A DNA stretch of 64,000 nucleotides. Source: Io17-Chloro-G2 sp965226825. Its GTDB lineage: Bacteria > Chloroflexota > Dehalococcoidia > Lucifugimonadales > UBA3495. The notes beneath the pieces are model-generated. The model was given only the letters and a program-made list of their open reading frames with translations, did no database searches and was not told where the DNA came from. Position 1 is the stretch's first letter; each line of letters opens with the position of its first letter. Where the stretch lies: NCBI GenBank assembly GCA_965226825.1, contig CBDDED010000003.1, positions 1,054,001 to 1,118,000 of the forward strand, written 5' to 3'. Shown piece after piece: positions 41,635 through 50,666 of this stretch. The position numbers and the translations under genes are program-made.

Positions 41635-43281
41635 ATGCTGGGCAACACAGCCATCGCCAATATTCTAAAAATGGAAGGTGTCGAGTACCTTTTCTGTTAC
41701 CCGGCCAACCCCCTCATCGAGGAAGCGGCAATCGCCGGGATCAAACCAATTATGTCCCGCACCGAGCGGACCACCGTTAACATGGCCGACGGTTACTCCC
41801 GCATCACTAACGGGCGGCGGACCGGCGTAGTGGTCACTCAGTCTGGTCCCGGAATAGAAAACGCCTTCGCCGGAATAGCCCACGCCTATGCCGAGTCGAC
41901 GTCCATCCTGGTGCTACCCGGAGGCACCGCCCGAAACCGGCTGGGGCAATCGCCGGATTTCGACGCGGTCAGCGCATATAGCGGGGTTACCAAGTGGGCC
42001 GCCCAGGTCAACCAGGCCGACCGGATTCCCGAGATGTTGCGCCGGGCCTACACGACCCTGCGATCCGGCCGGGCAGGCCCGGTGATGGTGCAGGTGCCCG
42101 CGGACGTGGCTCAGGAGGAAATCAGTGAAGAGGCGTTTGATTACCGGCCCGTGAAAGGGTATCGCAGCGCGGGGGACCCCGAGGACGTGGCCGCCGCCGT
42201 CCGGGCATTGCTGGCCTCCAAAACCCCGGTGATCTATGCCGGCCAGGGGGTACTTTGGGCCGAGGCCACCGATGAGTTGAAAGAATTGGCCGAATTGGTA
42301 AACACACCGGTCTTTACCACAAATACCGGCAAGAGCGCCTTCCCGGAAAACCACCCGCTGGCCCTGGGGACCGGCGCCGGCACGTTGACCAAAATGGTGC
42401 GGCACTTTCTGGACCGCTCAGACCTGGTCTTCGGAATCGGCACCAGCTTCACCACCAACCTGGCCTCGGTGGCAGTGCCACCCGGTAAAACTCTGGTCCA
42501 ATGCACCGTCGACCACCGGGACCTGAACAAGGAACAACAGCTTCACCATGCCGTGATTGGCGACGCCAAGCTGGTGATCCAGCAACTCATTGATGAAGTG
42601 AAGAAACAGGCGGGGCCTGACGGCAAGAGGGGCGACGGCTCGGTCGAAGCAGAGGTAAAACGGGTCAAGGACGAGTGGTTGGAGGAGTGGATGCCCCTTC
42701 TCACCTCCGATGAAGTCCCGATCAACCCCTACCGGGTAATCTGGGACATGATGCATACCGTTGACCGCACCCAGACTATCGTGACCCACGACTCGGGGCA
42801 TCCCAGAGACCAGACCATACCGTTTTACGAAGCCATCGTTCCACGGGGATACCTGGGATGGGGCAATTCGTCCCAGTTGGGCTACGGCTTGGGACTGGCC
42901 ATGGGCGCCAAATTGGGAGCTCCCGACAAGATGGTAGTCAACATTATGGGTGACGCCGCCATCGGCATGTCGGGCATGGACATCGAGACGGCGGTGCGCC
43001 ATCAAATACCGATATTGACGCTGGTGCTGAACAATCACGTTTTGAGCGGGTACGCAAGGAATTACCCGGTAGCCACAGAGCGTTTTGGCTTCACCAACCT
43101 TTACGGGGAGTACGCCAACCTGGCTCAAGCCCTGGGCGCCTACGGCGAGCGCATCGAGGACCCCGCCGACATAATCCCCGCAATCGGCAGGGCACAGGAA
43201 GTTATGGCCACCGGCCGACCGGCGCTGCTGGAGTTCATGACCAAAGAAGAGAATACTCTTGCCAGGTATCCAGCCCGCTAA
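41635..43281 (+). CDS. Thiamine-diphosphate-dependent enzyme (acetolactate synthase-like)
   Basis: A 548-residue member of the ThDP-binding superfamily that includes acetolactate synthase, benzoylformate decarboxylase and oxalyl-CoA decarboxylase. The cofactor-activating glutamate is E44 in SRTERTTVNMADGYSRI. The ThDP/Mg motif is in GDAAIGMSGMDIETAVRH followed by LVLNNHV (the GD...NN pattern, about 440-470). It is not a plain IlvB, since the ilvN regulatory gene is absent and the second half differs. It sits between CMD and enoyl-CoA hydratase genes, so a role in catabolism of a keto acid is likely. Confidence 0.88.
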   Translation: MLGNTAIANILKMEGVEYLFCYPANPLIEEAAIAGIKPIMSRTERTTVNMADGYSRITNGRRTGVVVTQSGPGIENAFAGIAHAYAESTSILVLPGGTARNRLGQSPDFDAVSAYSGVTKWAAQVNQADRIPEMLRRAYTTLRSGRAGPVMVQVPADVAQEEISEEAFDYRPVKGYRSAGDPEDVAAAVRALLASKTPVIYAGQGVLWAEATDELKELAELVNTPVFTTNTGKSAFPENHPLALGTGAGTLTKMVRHFLDRSDLVFGIGTSFTTNLASVAVPPGKTLVQCTVDHRDLNKEQQLHHAVIGDAKLVIQQLIDEVKKQAGPDGKRGDGSVEAEVKRVKDEWLEEWMPLLTSDEVPINPYRVIWDMMHTVDRTQTIVTHDSGHPRDQTIPFYEAIVPRGYLGWGNSSQLGYGLGLAMGAKLGAPDKMVVNIMGDAAIGMSGMDIETAVRHQIPILTLVLNNHVLSGYARNYPVATERFGFTNLYGEYANLAQALGAYGERIEDPADIIPAIGRAQEVMATGRPALLEFMTKEENTLARYPAR

Positions 43282-43371
43282 GCCGTGTCCTTCGCTGGCG
43301 CCTGCCCACCGTGAGCGGGCAGTGACGCCGGAGCAAGGCGCCCAGATTTAGCGGGAGGCCCAAAAGAGCTG

Positions 43372-44169
43372 ATGCCATACCAGCATTTGACCCTGGTCAA
43401 AGACGGCCGGGTAGCTGTGGTGACCCTCAACCGGCCGGATTCCCTCAACGCCATCAACCGCGACCTTCATCTGGAAATGATGGAGGCGTGCCGAGACCTG
43501 GAGAACGATGATGAAATCAGGGCGGTGGTGTGGACGGGGGCCGGCCGGGGCTTTAGCTCTGGGGCCGACCTGAAGGCTGGCCGCTCGGGCAGGGAACCCT
43601 CCAGCAGGAAGCAACGGCTGGACCAATATAATTGGGTCGGCCGCCAGGCCATTACCGTGTATAAAACCCTCGACAAACCCACTATCGCGGCGGTCAACGG
43701 CGTGGCCGTGGGGGCCGGAATGGCACTAGCCCTGGCCTGCGATTTACGAATCGGGACGCCAAACACCCGGTTCAAGACCATGTTCGTGGAGCGGAATTTA
43801 AGCCCGGATTCGGGCCTTTCCTACTTCCTTCCCAGAATTGTGGGCATCGGCCGGGCCATGGACCTCGTGCTTACCGGCCGGCAAGTGGACGCCGACGAGG
43901 CCTACCGTTTAGGGCTGCTGGACCGCCTGACCACGGCGGACCGTTTGCTGGATGACGCCAAAGAACTGGCGAACCAAATCGCTTTCTGGCCCCCGCTGGC
44001 AGTGCAAATGTCCAAGCGGGCGCTCCAGCATAGCCTGGAATCAACCTTGGAAGACCAACTTCAATACGAAACCCACGCCATCCAGTTCACCCGCCGCGCC
44101 CCTGGCGACGTGGCGGAAGCCGCCGCATCCTTTCGGGAACGGCGTTCGCCGAGGTTCACGGGCGAGTAG
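43372..44169 (+). CDS. Enoyl-CoA hydratase/isomerase family protein
   Basis: A 265-residue crotonase. The oxyanion-hole blocks are GRGFSSGADLKAG and AVNGVAVGAGMALALACDLRIGTPN; the second half has FVERNLSPDSGLSYFLPRIVG and SKRALQHSLE. The position of the usual catalytic Glu in the second block (LSPDSG here) carries a D, so hydratase versus isomerase or other activity cannot be assigned. It is the last gene before a strand switch to the restriction locus. Confidence 0.9.
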   Translation: MPYQHLTLVKDGRVAVVTLNRPDSLNAINRDLHLEMMEACRDLENDDEIRAVVWTGAGRGFSSGADLKAGRSGREPSSRKQRLDQYNWVGRQAITVYKTLDKPTIAAVNGVAVGAGMALALACDLRIGTPNTRFKTMFVERNLSPDSGLSYFLPRIVGIGRAMDLVLTGRQVDADEAYRLGLLDRLTTADRLLDDAKELANQIAFWPPLAVQMSKRALQHSLESTLEDQLQYETHAIQFTRRAPGDVAEAAASFRERRSPRFTGE

Positions 44170-44369
44170 GGGGGCGGCACTCTGCCGTTCGGTTTAGAAC
44201 TTGTTAGATCTCCAGACTTTTGGCTTAGAGCCGCCAGATTACTCTGGTAGGTTCGAATAGACGTTGCATGGCATTGTCAGGCAAGAAACGTTTGCGAAGG
44301 GGTTGATACCCCCGCTCATCAAGACCACGCAATGTTTGTCGCTGACCGGAACCAAGTTCATCCACCCGC

Positions 44370-45110
44370 TCAGATTTTGTCCATCCCCTCCACAGACCCG
44401 TAGGCTTCACATAGGGCGTTGTGCAGAGCCTCGATAGCATCCATGTCGGTGTCCTCCAAAGCTGATATGTCAAAGTTGATGCAGACCTCGATGTCCTTCC
44501 GGGACATATAGTTGCCGTGTATCAAGACTTCTCGGATTTGGTCTTCGCTGTCCAGGTATTCGCGTTCCTCGGGGTTATGGCTTTGAAGCAAGAACTCTTG
44601 ATAGCAACGGCTGATAAGAGGACGTGAATGGGTTTGTATTTCCTCTACAGCTCGAATTACTTGGTGGATTTGAACATCAGCCTCCTGATGTGTCTTGAAG
44701 AAGATGTTGCCGTTGGCGTGGGCGGCGTCGTTCCGGTCGTCCACCAACTTCCTGTAGTTGCCAATTCTGCTGTCATCACATCCGACAAGCCTGAACAGCC
44801 GAAGAACGGTACGCTCATTCACTTTGCTGAACGCGAACGGTGAGGTAGCCCTGAGCAAAGTGGTTTCGTCGTCCCCGGTAAACCCGATCAGACCCTTCTC
44901 GAAGTCGCCAGGTTGTGCCTGCCTAATTTGCCAGATGTTGAAATAGACAAAACTCATCAGCAGCATATGGTAGGCCAGAAACGCGAACTGGTATTTTCCG
45001 TTTTCGTAGTTGGTCTCAAATGCCACCCATAGAAAGGAAATGTACTCTTGCTCACCGGAGTTCTTAAAGGACATCGGGAGATAGTCAACCAAATTGAAGG
45101 CTTCATCCAT
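44370..45110 (-). CDS. HEPN-like protein of the type I restriction operon
   Basis: A 246-residue, mostly helical protein not recognised as a named family. It starts MDEAFNLVDYLPMSFKNSGEQ and has a long hydrophobic helix, FAFLAYHMLLMSFVYFNIW. R126-N127-x3-H131 in LVDDRNDAAHANGN fits the HEPN ribonuclease motif (Arg, a polar residue, x3, His). After it come QEADVQIHQVIRAVEEIQTHSR, probably the last helix of the HEPN bundle, then an acidic C-terminal domain ending EGMDKI. It starts 3 nt after the hsdMS stop and so is co-translated with it. Candidate roles are an RNase acting when restriction fails, an abortive-infection effector or a partner of HsdS. The motif is short, so the call is tentative. 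Confidence 0.6.
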   Translation of the reverse strand: MDEAFNLVDYLPMSFKNSGEQEYISFLWVAFETNYENGKYQFAFLAYHMLLMSFVYFNIWQIRQAQPGDFEKGLIGFTGDDETTLLRATSPFAFSKVNERTVLRLFRLVGCDDSRIGNYRKLVDDRNDAAHANGNIFFKTHQEADVQIHQVIRAVEEIQTHSRPLISRCYQEFLLQSHNPEEREYLDSEDQIREVLIHGNYMSRKDIEVCINFDISALEDTDMDAIEALHNALCEAYGSVEGMDKI

Positions 45111-45113
45111 GAA

Positions 45114-47006
45114 TCACGTGTCCGCCGCCACGGATGTATCGGCCCCCCATACGCTGCTGACTTTGGCTTGAATACTTTTCTCCAGGTTCTTTATCTGCTG
45201 TTGATGAACATCGATAGCCCTTTGGTACTCTTGGACTTCCGCTATAATCTCCTGCTGAACTTCCAAGGGTGGGAGAGGGATTTCGTAGTCCTTAAGTTTG
45301 GTGAAATGCCGCTTGTAACCATCGCTTTCCAAGGGCCGAACACGCAAGAAATAGTAAAGAAACCGAGGGTCCAGAATGTCGGCTGTTTGAAGTATTTTTA
45401 TCCCATCCGCACCTTGTGCAAAGGGAGTTTCAACCAACTTGACTGCACACGTATGGTCCCCGAAGATGACTACGGGAACATCAGGGGTAACCAAAGCAGA
45501 CTCATCGTCAGTCCATCCAGCGATTTCAGACTGGGACTGGTCAATGATTGGAAAGCGTCCGCTTTCTCCGAAGGTGGTTTTCTGCAATTTTGCGGGAGGT
45601 GTAATCGTCTTCACAAGCGTCCCAATCTTCCGTAAAGGGTATTCTGCGAATTGAGGTGCCGTGTCCAAGTACCGGTCTCCACTTAGGTTGTATTCTCCGG
45701 CTTCGCCAATTTTCTCTTTATGGACAACAAGGGCGTTTGTCAGTGCCAATTCGCCTACTGAATCAGAGGTTCCCATGCGGCGAAGACATTGGCCAAGCTC
45801 GGCTTGCACACGCGGTAGGTCATTCCGGCCGATAGGACGACGTTGGGCGCCCAAGTCGAACCCGTCATCCTCCACTTTGAAAAAAACAATGCAGTCCGTT
45901 CGTTTAGCCAAGGCCCGGTCCAGAATGAGGACTGAAGTTTTCACACCTGAATAGGGATTGAACACTCCGGCTGGTAGAGAGACCACAGCCACCAAGTATT
46001 CTTCGACGAGCATTTTACGCAGTTGCTTGTAGGCGTTTTGGTTCTGGAACACGATGCTTTCCGGAACGATGACGCCTGCCCGGCCGGTGGCAGTCAGGTG
46101 CTCTGCTATGTAGCTCACAAATAAGACTTCGCTCCGCGTGGATTTGACTGAAAAACGGTTGTGAGGTCGAATGCCGCCACGCGGCGACATGAACGGCGGA
46201 TTGGCAAGAATTACATCAGCGTATTCATTCCACCGCTCCTCGCTAGTGAGAGTGTCGTATTCGTAGATATGCGGTTCTCGGAAGCCGTGGAGGTACATAT
46301 TCACTAAGGAGAGACGTACCATGTCAGGAGAGATGTCGTAGCCACTAAAGTTGTTGACTATTCGGCCCCGATCGTCAGGCGTCAGGGTGCTCTGTCCATC
46401 GCCGCCAGTGTTGGCCGCCATTATGTGCTTGTAGGCAGATATAAGGAAGCCAGCGGTGCCGCAGGCCGGGTCCAGCACCATCTCGTCTTTTTTCGGGTCC
46501 ACGACGGCTACGATGAAATCGATGATGTGGCGCGCGGTACGAAACTGACCAGCGTCGCCTTGGACGCCAAGCACAGAGAGGAGGTACTCGAAGGCGTCGC
46601 CCAACCGCTCCGAGTGGTCGTATGTGAACTCGTCAATTACCTTGAGGAAGGCCCGCAAGGTCTCCGGGTCCCGGTAGGGCAAATAAGCATTGTTGAAGAT
46701 TTCCCGGAACAGCGATGGTATTCCTGGGTTCTCCGGCATCCTGGTGACAGCCTCAGCATACAGGTTCAGGGTTTCGTACCCACCAAGGCTAGGGTGCATT
46801 AGCTTGGCCCAGCCGTACTTGGCGAAATCTCCGGCGAAGAACTTGCGATCTCCGCCGAATTCCTCACTCTCGGCGTCCAAGTCGTCCATAAACTTGTAAA
46901 TCAAGGCAATAGTAATCTGCTCGACCTGGCTCTTGGGGTCCGGCACCTTCCCGACCAGGATGTCGCGGGCGGTATCTATGCGTCGTTTGGTGTCAACGTC
47001 CAACAT
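45114..47006 (-). CDS. hsdM: Type I restriction-modification fused methyltransferase-specificity protein (HsdM-HsdS)
   Basis: A 630-residue fusion. Residues 1-440 are an N6-adenine methyltransferase: the HsdM N-terminal helical domain, SAM-binding motif I DPACGTAGFL (179-188), and catalytic motif IV ANPPF (268-272) with FMSPRGGIRPHNRF. From about 445 to the end comes one specificity unit: a target-recognition segment (IGTLVKTITPPAKLQKTTFG ... TCAVKLVETPFAQGADGIKIL) and one coiled-coil conserved region (IPLPPLEVQQEIIAEVQEYQRAIDVHQQQIKNLEKSI). A usual HsdS has two of each, so this protein would recognise half a site and probably works as a dimer. It starts 8 nt after hsdR and ends 3 nt before the HEPN-like gene. 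Confidence 0.92.
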   Translation of the reverse strand: MLDVDTKRRIDTARDILVGKVPDPKSQVEQITIALIYKFMDDLDAESEEFGGDRKFFAGDFAKYGWAKLMHPSLGGYETLNLYAEAVTRMPENPGIPSLFREIFNNAYLPYRDPETLRAFLKVIDEFTYDHSERLGDAFEYLLSVLGVQGDAGQFRTARHIIDFIVAVVDPKKDEMVLDPACGTAGFLISAYKHIMAANTGGDGQSTLTPDDRGRIVNNFSGYDISPDMVRLSLVNMYLHGFREPHIYEYDTLTSEERWNEYADVILANPPFMSPRGGIRPHNRFSVKSTRSEVLFVSYIAEHLTATGRAGVIVPESIVFQNQNAYKQLRKMLVEEYLVAVVSLPAGVFNPYSGVKTSVLILDRALAKRTDCIVFFKVEDDGFDLGAQRRPIGRNDLPRVQAELGQCLRRMGTSDSVGELALTNALVVHKEKIGEAGEYNLSGDRYLDTAPQFAEYPLRKIGTLVKTITPPAKLQKTTFGESGRFPIIDQSQSEIAGWTDDESALVTPDVPVVIFGDHTCAVKLVETPFAQGADGIKILQTADILDPRFLYYFLRVRPLESDGYKRHFTKLKDYEIPLPPLEVQQEIIAEVQEYQRAIDVHQQQIKNLEKSIQAKVSSVWGADTSVAADT

Positions 47007-47014
47007 GGTTTCCT

Positions 47015-49543
47015 CTATACGGCGAACTGATTAAGGGAGACGTAATCCTTGATGTACTCAGGAACCAACGCCCGGTACTTTTCAGGTACGGCCCGGTAGT
47101 CTTCAATGGAGAACACGGCATTGGTAGCCAGATCAGTAAACTGTCTGCTGTCGATTACGTGGCGGGTAAGGTCACTCGTAATATAGGCCTTGAAGTAAGT
47201 CTTTATGGCAGGTATGGATTGGACATCCTCCGGTTGGTGGCCGACTACGAACTTGCTGAACTCCTCCTCCAGCAACTCGTCCTTAGATTTGAAGTCCGGT
47301 ATGAGGTCAAAGACTTTCTCCAGGATTTCGCGGAGGCTGATGCGACGGTCTACTGAAGCAGCCTTCCGCAGTTTTTCCAGGGTGTAGGTATCCCCCGGCT
47401 TGTCGAATACTTCGCGGTTTACGTAGTCGATGATTAGGTCCCAGTTACCGGCTTCGACAGCTTTCCTGACGGTTTCGTTGGCCCGGACGGTGTCCGCAAA
47501 CCGGTCGAACAGCATCCGGTCAATTTTCATCCCCTCGTAGCCGATGGTTTCTTCTTTTATCGTCGAGAGAATGTCCGGTCCTAGGTGTTCGTAGGCGTAG
47601 ACCTGGGACGGTCCGTCATCGCCACCGTCTCCATCACTAGACCGGGTATGCGGTAACTCCAGCACTTCGTCGTAGTTGAAATCTTCCTCGAAGTATTCGC
47701 AGTTGGCGAAGAAGTCGAAAAGCTTGAACGAGGTCTTTTCCGGCTGAGCCACGCCGTCTGCCGCGCTCGAATCATGCAGTTGTTCCAGAAAGTTATGTCG
47801 GCGCGTGCCACGACCCTTAATCTGAACAAAGTCCGTGGGAGAGAAGATAGGCCGGAAAAGGCCCAGATTGAGGATGTCGGTGCAATCATACCCGGTGGTC
47901 ATCATACCCACAGTCACACAGACACGAGCCTTGCTGGTCCGGTAGGAAGGGCGGAAGTTGGCGGAACCCATCAGGTTGTTGTTGGCGAACCTTATGGTGA
48001 ACTGCTGGGCATCTGGCACCTGCGACGTAACCTGGACGGCAAAGTCGGACTGGTACTTGCCGGGAAACATGACATCGGTCATCTCATTGAGGGTCTGAGT
48101 GAGCCTGGCAGCATGGTTCTGGCTTACAGCAAAGACAACGGACTTGCCAATCTCCCCGCTAACGGGGTCACGCAAGGCATTTTCCAGGAAGGTCTTGCAA
48201 AAGACTTGATTGGTTGCATCGGAGAAGAACCGTTTTTCGAACTCGCGCTGTCTGAATGTCTCTTCGTGCTCATTTCCGGTGTCGTCGGTAAATGAAACTA
48301 GGAAGCCTTGGTCAGCAAGCAACTGGGTGGTAACGTCGGTGCGAGCATCAACCACGGTGGGGTTGATCAGGTACCCATCCTTCACACCATCGAGCAGGGA
48401 GTACCGGAATGTGGGGTCTCCGCCTCCGCAGCCAAAGGTGCGATAGGTGTCTCTAAGGAGCCTTCGTTCGACTTCGCGGGGGTCGTGAATTCCGGGACTA
48501 GAGCCGTCGAAGCCTCGCAGATAGTCACGTGGGGTTGCAGTGAGACCCAGCTTGTATCCGACGAAGTGTTCGAATACGGAGCGGGCATTCCCGCTGATGG
48601 AGCGGTGCGCCTCGTCAGAGATTACGAGATCAAAGTCCGTGGGAGAGAAGAGGGATTGGTACTTGTTGTTGAACAACAGCGACTGGACAGTGCTGACGAC
48701 AATCTCAGCCGTGCGCCAATCGTCACGATTCTCCTTGTAGATTACCGTCTTGTAGTCTGCCGATAAGACCTCAGAAAATCTCTTTCGAGCCTGATCTTCA
48801 AGCTCAAGGCGGTCCACAAGAAAGAGGACGCGAGAGGTGTTGCCGGAACGCAGGAAGAGCTTGATGACGGCGGCGGCGGCGAGGGTCTTGCCGGTTCCTG
48901 TAGCCATCTCGAACAGAAAGCGGTCGTTGCCGTCCTCTACTGCTTTCTGCAATCCGTGAACTGCCTGGATTTGGTAGGCGCGCAAGAAGCGGAGGTTGTT
49001 TGCCCGGATGAATCCGGCACGCTCAGCTTCGTTCTTCCAGGCTGCTTCGGACGCGTAGTAGGGACGTTGGGTCAGGACGGTATAGTCGGTTCCGACCTGT
49101 TCTTCAACCAGCCGCTTGGGATTAGGCTGGACCTTGCTATACCCCATGACCGATTCAGGCTTAGGGAAGGATGTGATGATGTAGGGGTTGCCCCTCTCAA
49201 GATCCCAGAAGTAGTGCAGGTTGCCATTAGAGAGAATCACGAACCGGCAATTCTGGGAACGGGCGTATTTCCGGGCCTGTTCTTTCCCCACAAGGGGTTG
49301 CTTTTCCTCAGACTTGGCCTCCAGCACCAACAGCGGGAACCCCTTGGAATCAAGCAAGAGGAAGTCGATGAACCCATGGGTTGTTTTCTCAAAGTCTTCG
49401 CCGAGAGCGTCGAGGGCCGTTTGAGTTATGGAGACGCTGGGTTCCAACCGGGTGTTGGCAGGTTGATTCCCGTCCTGGAAAAAGCGCCAGCCTGCCTTTT
49501 CCAGGAGCTGGTTAATCTTTATGCGCGCCGTTGCTTCGTTCAT
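47015..49543 (-). CDS. hsdR: Type I restriction enzyme R subunit (HsdR)
   Basis: A translocase-nuclease of 842 residues with the ATG at 49543 (MNEATARIK); an in-frame ATG at 49582 would add 13 residues. The PD-(D/E)xK nuclease at the N terminus has D60 in HGFIDFLLLD and E75-x-K77 in LLVLEAKSEEK. The SF2 motor has Walker A in EMATGTGKTLAAAAVIK (about 213-220) and DEAH in LVISDEAHRSISG (310-313), with later motifs around MMTTGYDCTDILNLGL and QIKGRGTRR. It makes double-strand breaks in unmodified DNA after translocation. First gene of the operon. Confidence 0.93.
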   Translation of the reverse strand: MNEATARIKINQLLEKAGWRFFQDGNQPANTRLEPSVSITQTALDALGEDFEKTTHGFIDFLLLDSKGFPLLVLEAKSEEKQPLVGKEQARKYARSQNCRFVILSNGNLHYFWDLERGNPYIITSFPKPESVMGYSKVQPNPKRLVEEQVGTDYTVLTQRPYYASEAAWKNEAERAGFIRANNLRFLRAYQIQAVHGLQKAVEDGNDRFLFEMATGTGKTLAAAAVIKLFLRSGNTSRVLFLVDRLELEDQARKRFSEVLSADYKTVIYKENRDDWRTAEIVVSTVQSLLFNNKYQSLFSPTDFDLVISDEAHRSISGNARSVFEHFVGYKLGLTATPRDYLRGFDGSSPGIHDPREVERRLLRDTYRTFGCGGGDPTFRYSLLDGVKDGYLINPTVVDARTDVTTQLLADQGFLVSFTDDTGNEHEETFRQREFEKRFFSDATNQVFCKTFLENALRDPVSGEIGKSVVFAVSQNHAARLTQTLNEMTDVMFPGKYQSDFAVQVTSQVPDAQQFTIRFANNNLMGSANFRPSYRTSKARVCVTVGMMTTGYDCTDILNLGLFRPIFSPTDFVQIKGRGTRRHNFLEQLHDSSAADGVAQPEKTSFKLFDFFANCEYFEEDFNYDEVLELPHTRSSDGDGGDDGPSQVYAYEHLGPDILSTIKEETIGYEGMKIDRMLFDRFADTVRANETVRKAVEAGNWDLIIDYVNREVFDKPGDTYTLEKLRKAASVDRRISLREILEKVFDLIPDFKSKDELLEEEFSKFVVGHQPEDVQSIPAIKTYFKAYITSDLTRHVIDSRQFTDLATNAVFSIEDYRAVPEKYRALVPEYIKDYVSLNQFAV

Positions 49544-49680
49544 GTCATCACTTGCACGGAAATTCCGTCTATGATATATCAAACGAGCCGAGTTGTTGTG
49601 CTGAAAGGCTTTAGTGGCATTGTATCCGTTGGGGGATCGGGAAGGGCCCGTTAACAGGTTTAAGCACCGGATAAGAAGAA

Positions 49681-49704
49681 GGCGGGCTACAACCCGTCTT
49701 TTTT
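49681..49704 (+). terminator. Rho-independent-type terminator with no gene upstream
   Basis: GGCGGG (49681-49686) pairs with CCCGTC (49693-49698, one G-U) over a 6-nt loop and is followed by six T's (49699-49704). The preceding plus-strand gene is far away and hsdR runs the other way. It lies in the 250-nt leader region before the alpha/beta hydrolase gene, so it may end a small RNA or act as an attenuator. Confidence 0.5.
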
Positions 49705-49794
49705 ATTGAGGGACGGTTGTGCCTGCACCATGCTATAGACCAATCATAGAGACACGTTGCCTAAGTCAGCCTAAATTGTTGAAGAGGGACAAGA

Positions 49795-50559
49795 ATGACC
49801 AGCGCCAGAATCAATGGCATCGATCTTCATTACCAGGTTTATGGAGAGGGGGAAACTGTAGTTTTCGCTCACGGAGCCGGTGGAAACCTGCTTAGTTGGT
49901 GGCAGCAGATTCCTTTCTTCTCACGAAGGTTTCAATGCGTTACGTTTGACCAACGGGGTTTCGGTCACTCTCTGGATGAACCGGAAGGGCCGGGCAGCAG
50001 CGCATTCGTTGAGGACCTGGAAGGGCTGCTTGACCATCTGGGCGTGCAACAGGCCCACCTGGTCGCCCAGTCCATGGGCGGCCGCACCATGTTGGGCTTC
50101 GCCGTGGCCTTCCCCCAACGGACCAAGAGCCTGGTCATGGCCGATACCGTTGGCGGGATGGCGGTTGACGAGGTGACCCAGTTGCACCGCGAGTGGCGGG
50201 AGAGTCACCAGTCTTCAGAAGGTATCGGAACCGCCGCATTGTCCGACGGATTCAAGAAACGCAACCCCGAGTTGGCCAACCTTTACTTGCAGGTATCCAG
50301 CACCAACCCGCCCCGCCAGCAAGCTGGCTTCCAAGGCAGCGGCCCCACCGCCGAGCAGTTGGCGGACGTCAAGACACCCACCATGTTCATCGTCGGAGAG
50401 GACGATCAACTATCGCCGCCCCATGTTATCAAGGCCGCCGCTGCGACCATTCCCGGCTCCAAGGTGCTACGAGTTCCTGAAGCGGGTCACTCGGTCTACT
50501 TTGAACAGCCGGAAGTTTTCAACTTCGAAGTGCTCAGGTTTATCGAATCATCCGGCTAG
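49795..50559 (+). CDS. Alpha/beta hydrolase (3-oxoadipate enol-lactonase-like)
   Basis: A 254-residue hydrolase. It has VVFAHGAGGNLLSWWQQIPFF for the oxyanion hole, Ser in LVAQSMGGRTMLGFA, Asp in IVGEDDQLSPPH and His in PEAGHSVYFEQP. GHSL at the second block and overall length match small lactonase/esterase members. The RBS-like GAAGAGGGA precedes the ATG. The gene may be controlled by the hairpin upstream. Substrate not known. Confidence 0.9.
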   Translation: MTSARINGIDLHYQVYGEGETVVFAHGAGGNLLSWWQQIPFFSRRFQCVTFDQRGFGHSLDEPEGPGSSAFVEDLEGLLDHLGVQQAHLVAQSMGGRTMLGFAVAFPQRTKSLVMADTVGGMAVDEVTQLHREWRESHQSSEGIGTAALSDGFKKRNPELANLYLQVSSTNPPRQQAGFQGSGPTAEQLADVKTPTMFIVGEDDQLSPPHVIKAAAATIPGSKVLRVPEAGHSVYFEQPEVFNFEVLRFIESSG

Positions 50560-50666
50560 TCGCGCCAAGCGCGAAGTGGCCATTACTGATGCGATGGACA
50601 GGTCAAGTTTGAATTGCCTCGAACCATGGCGTGGTGCTGACGGTTTGGCCTACCCTGGCCGGTGGC

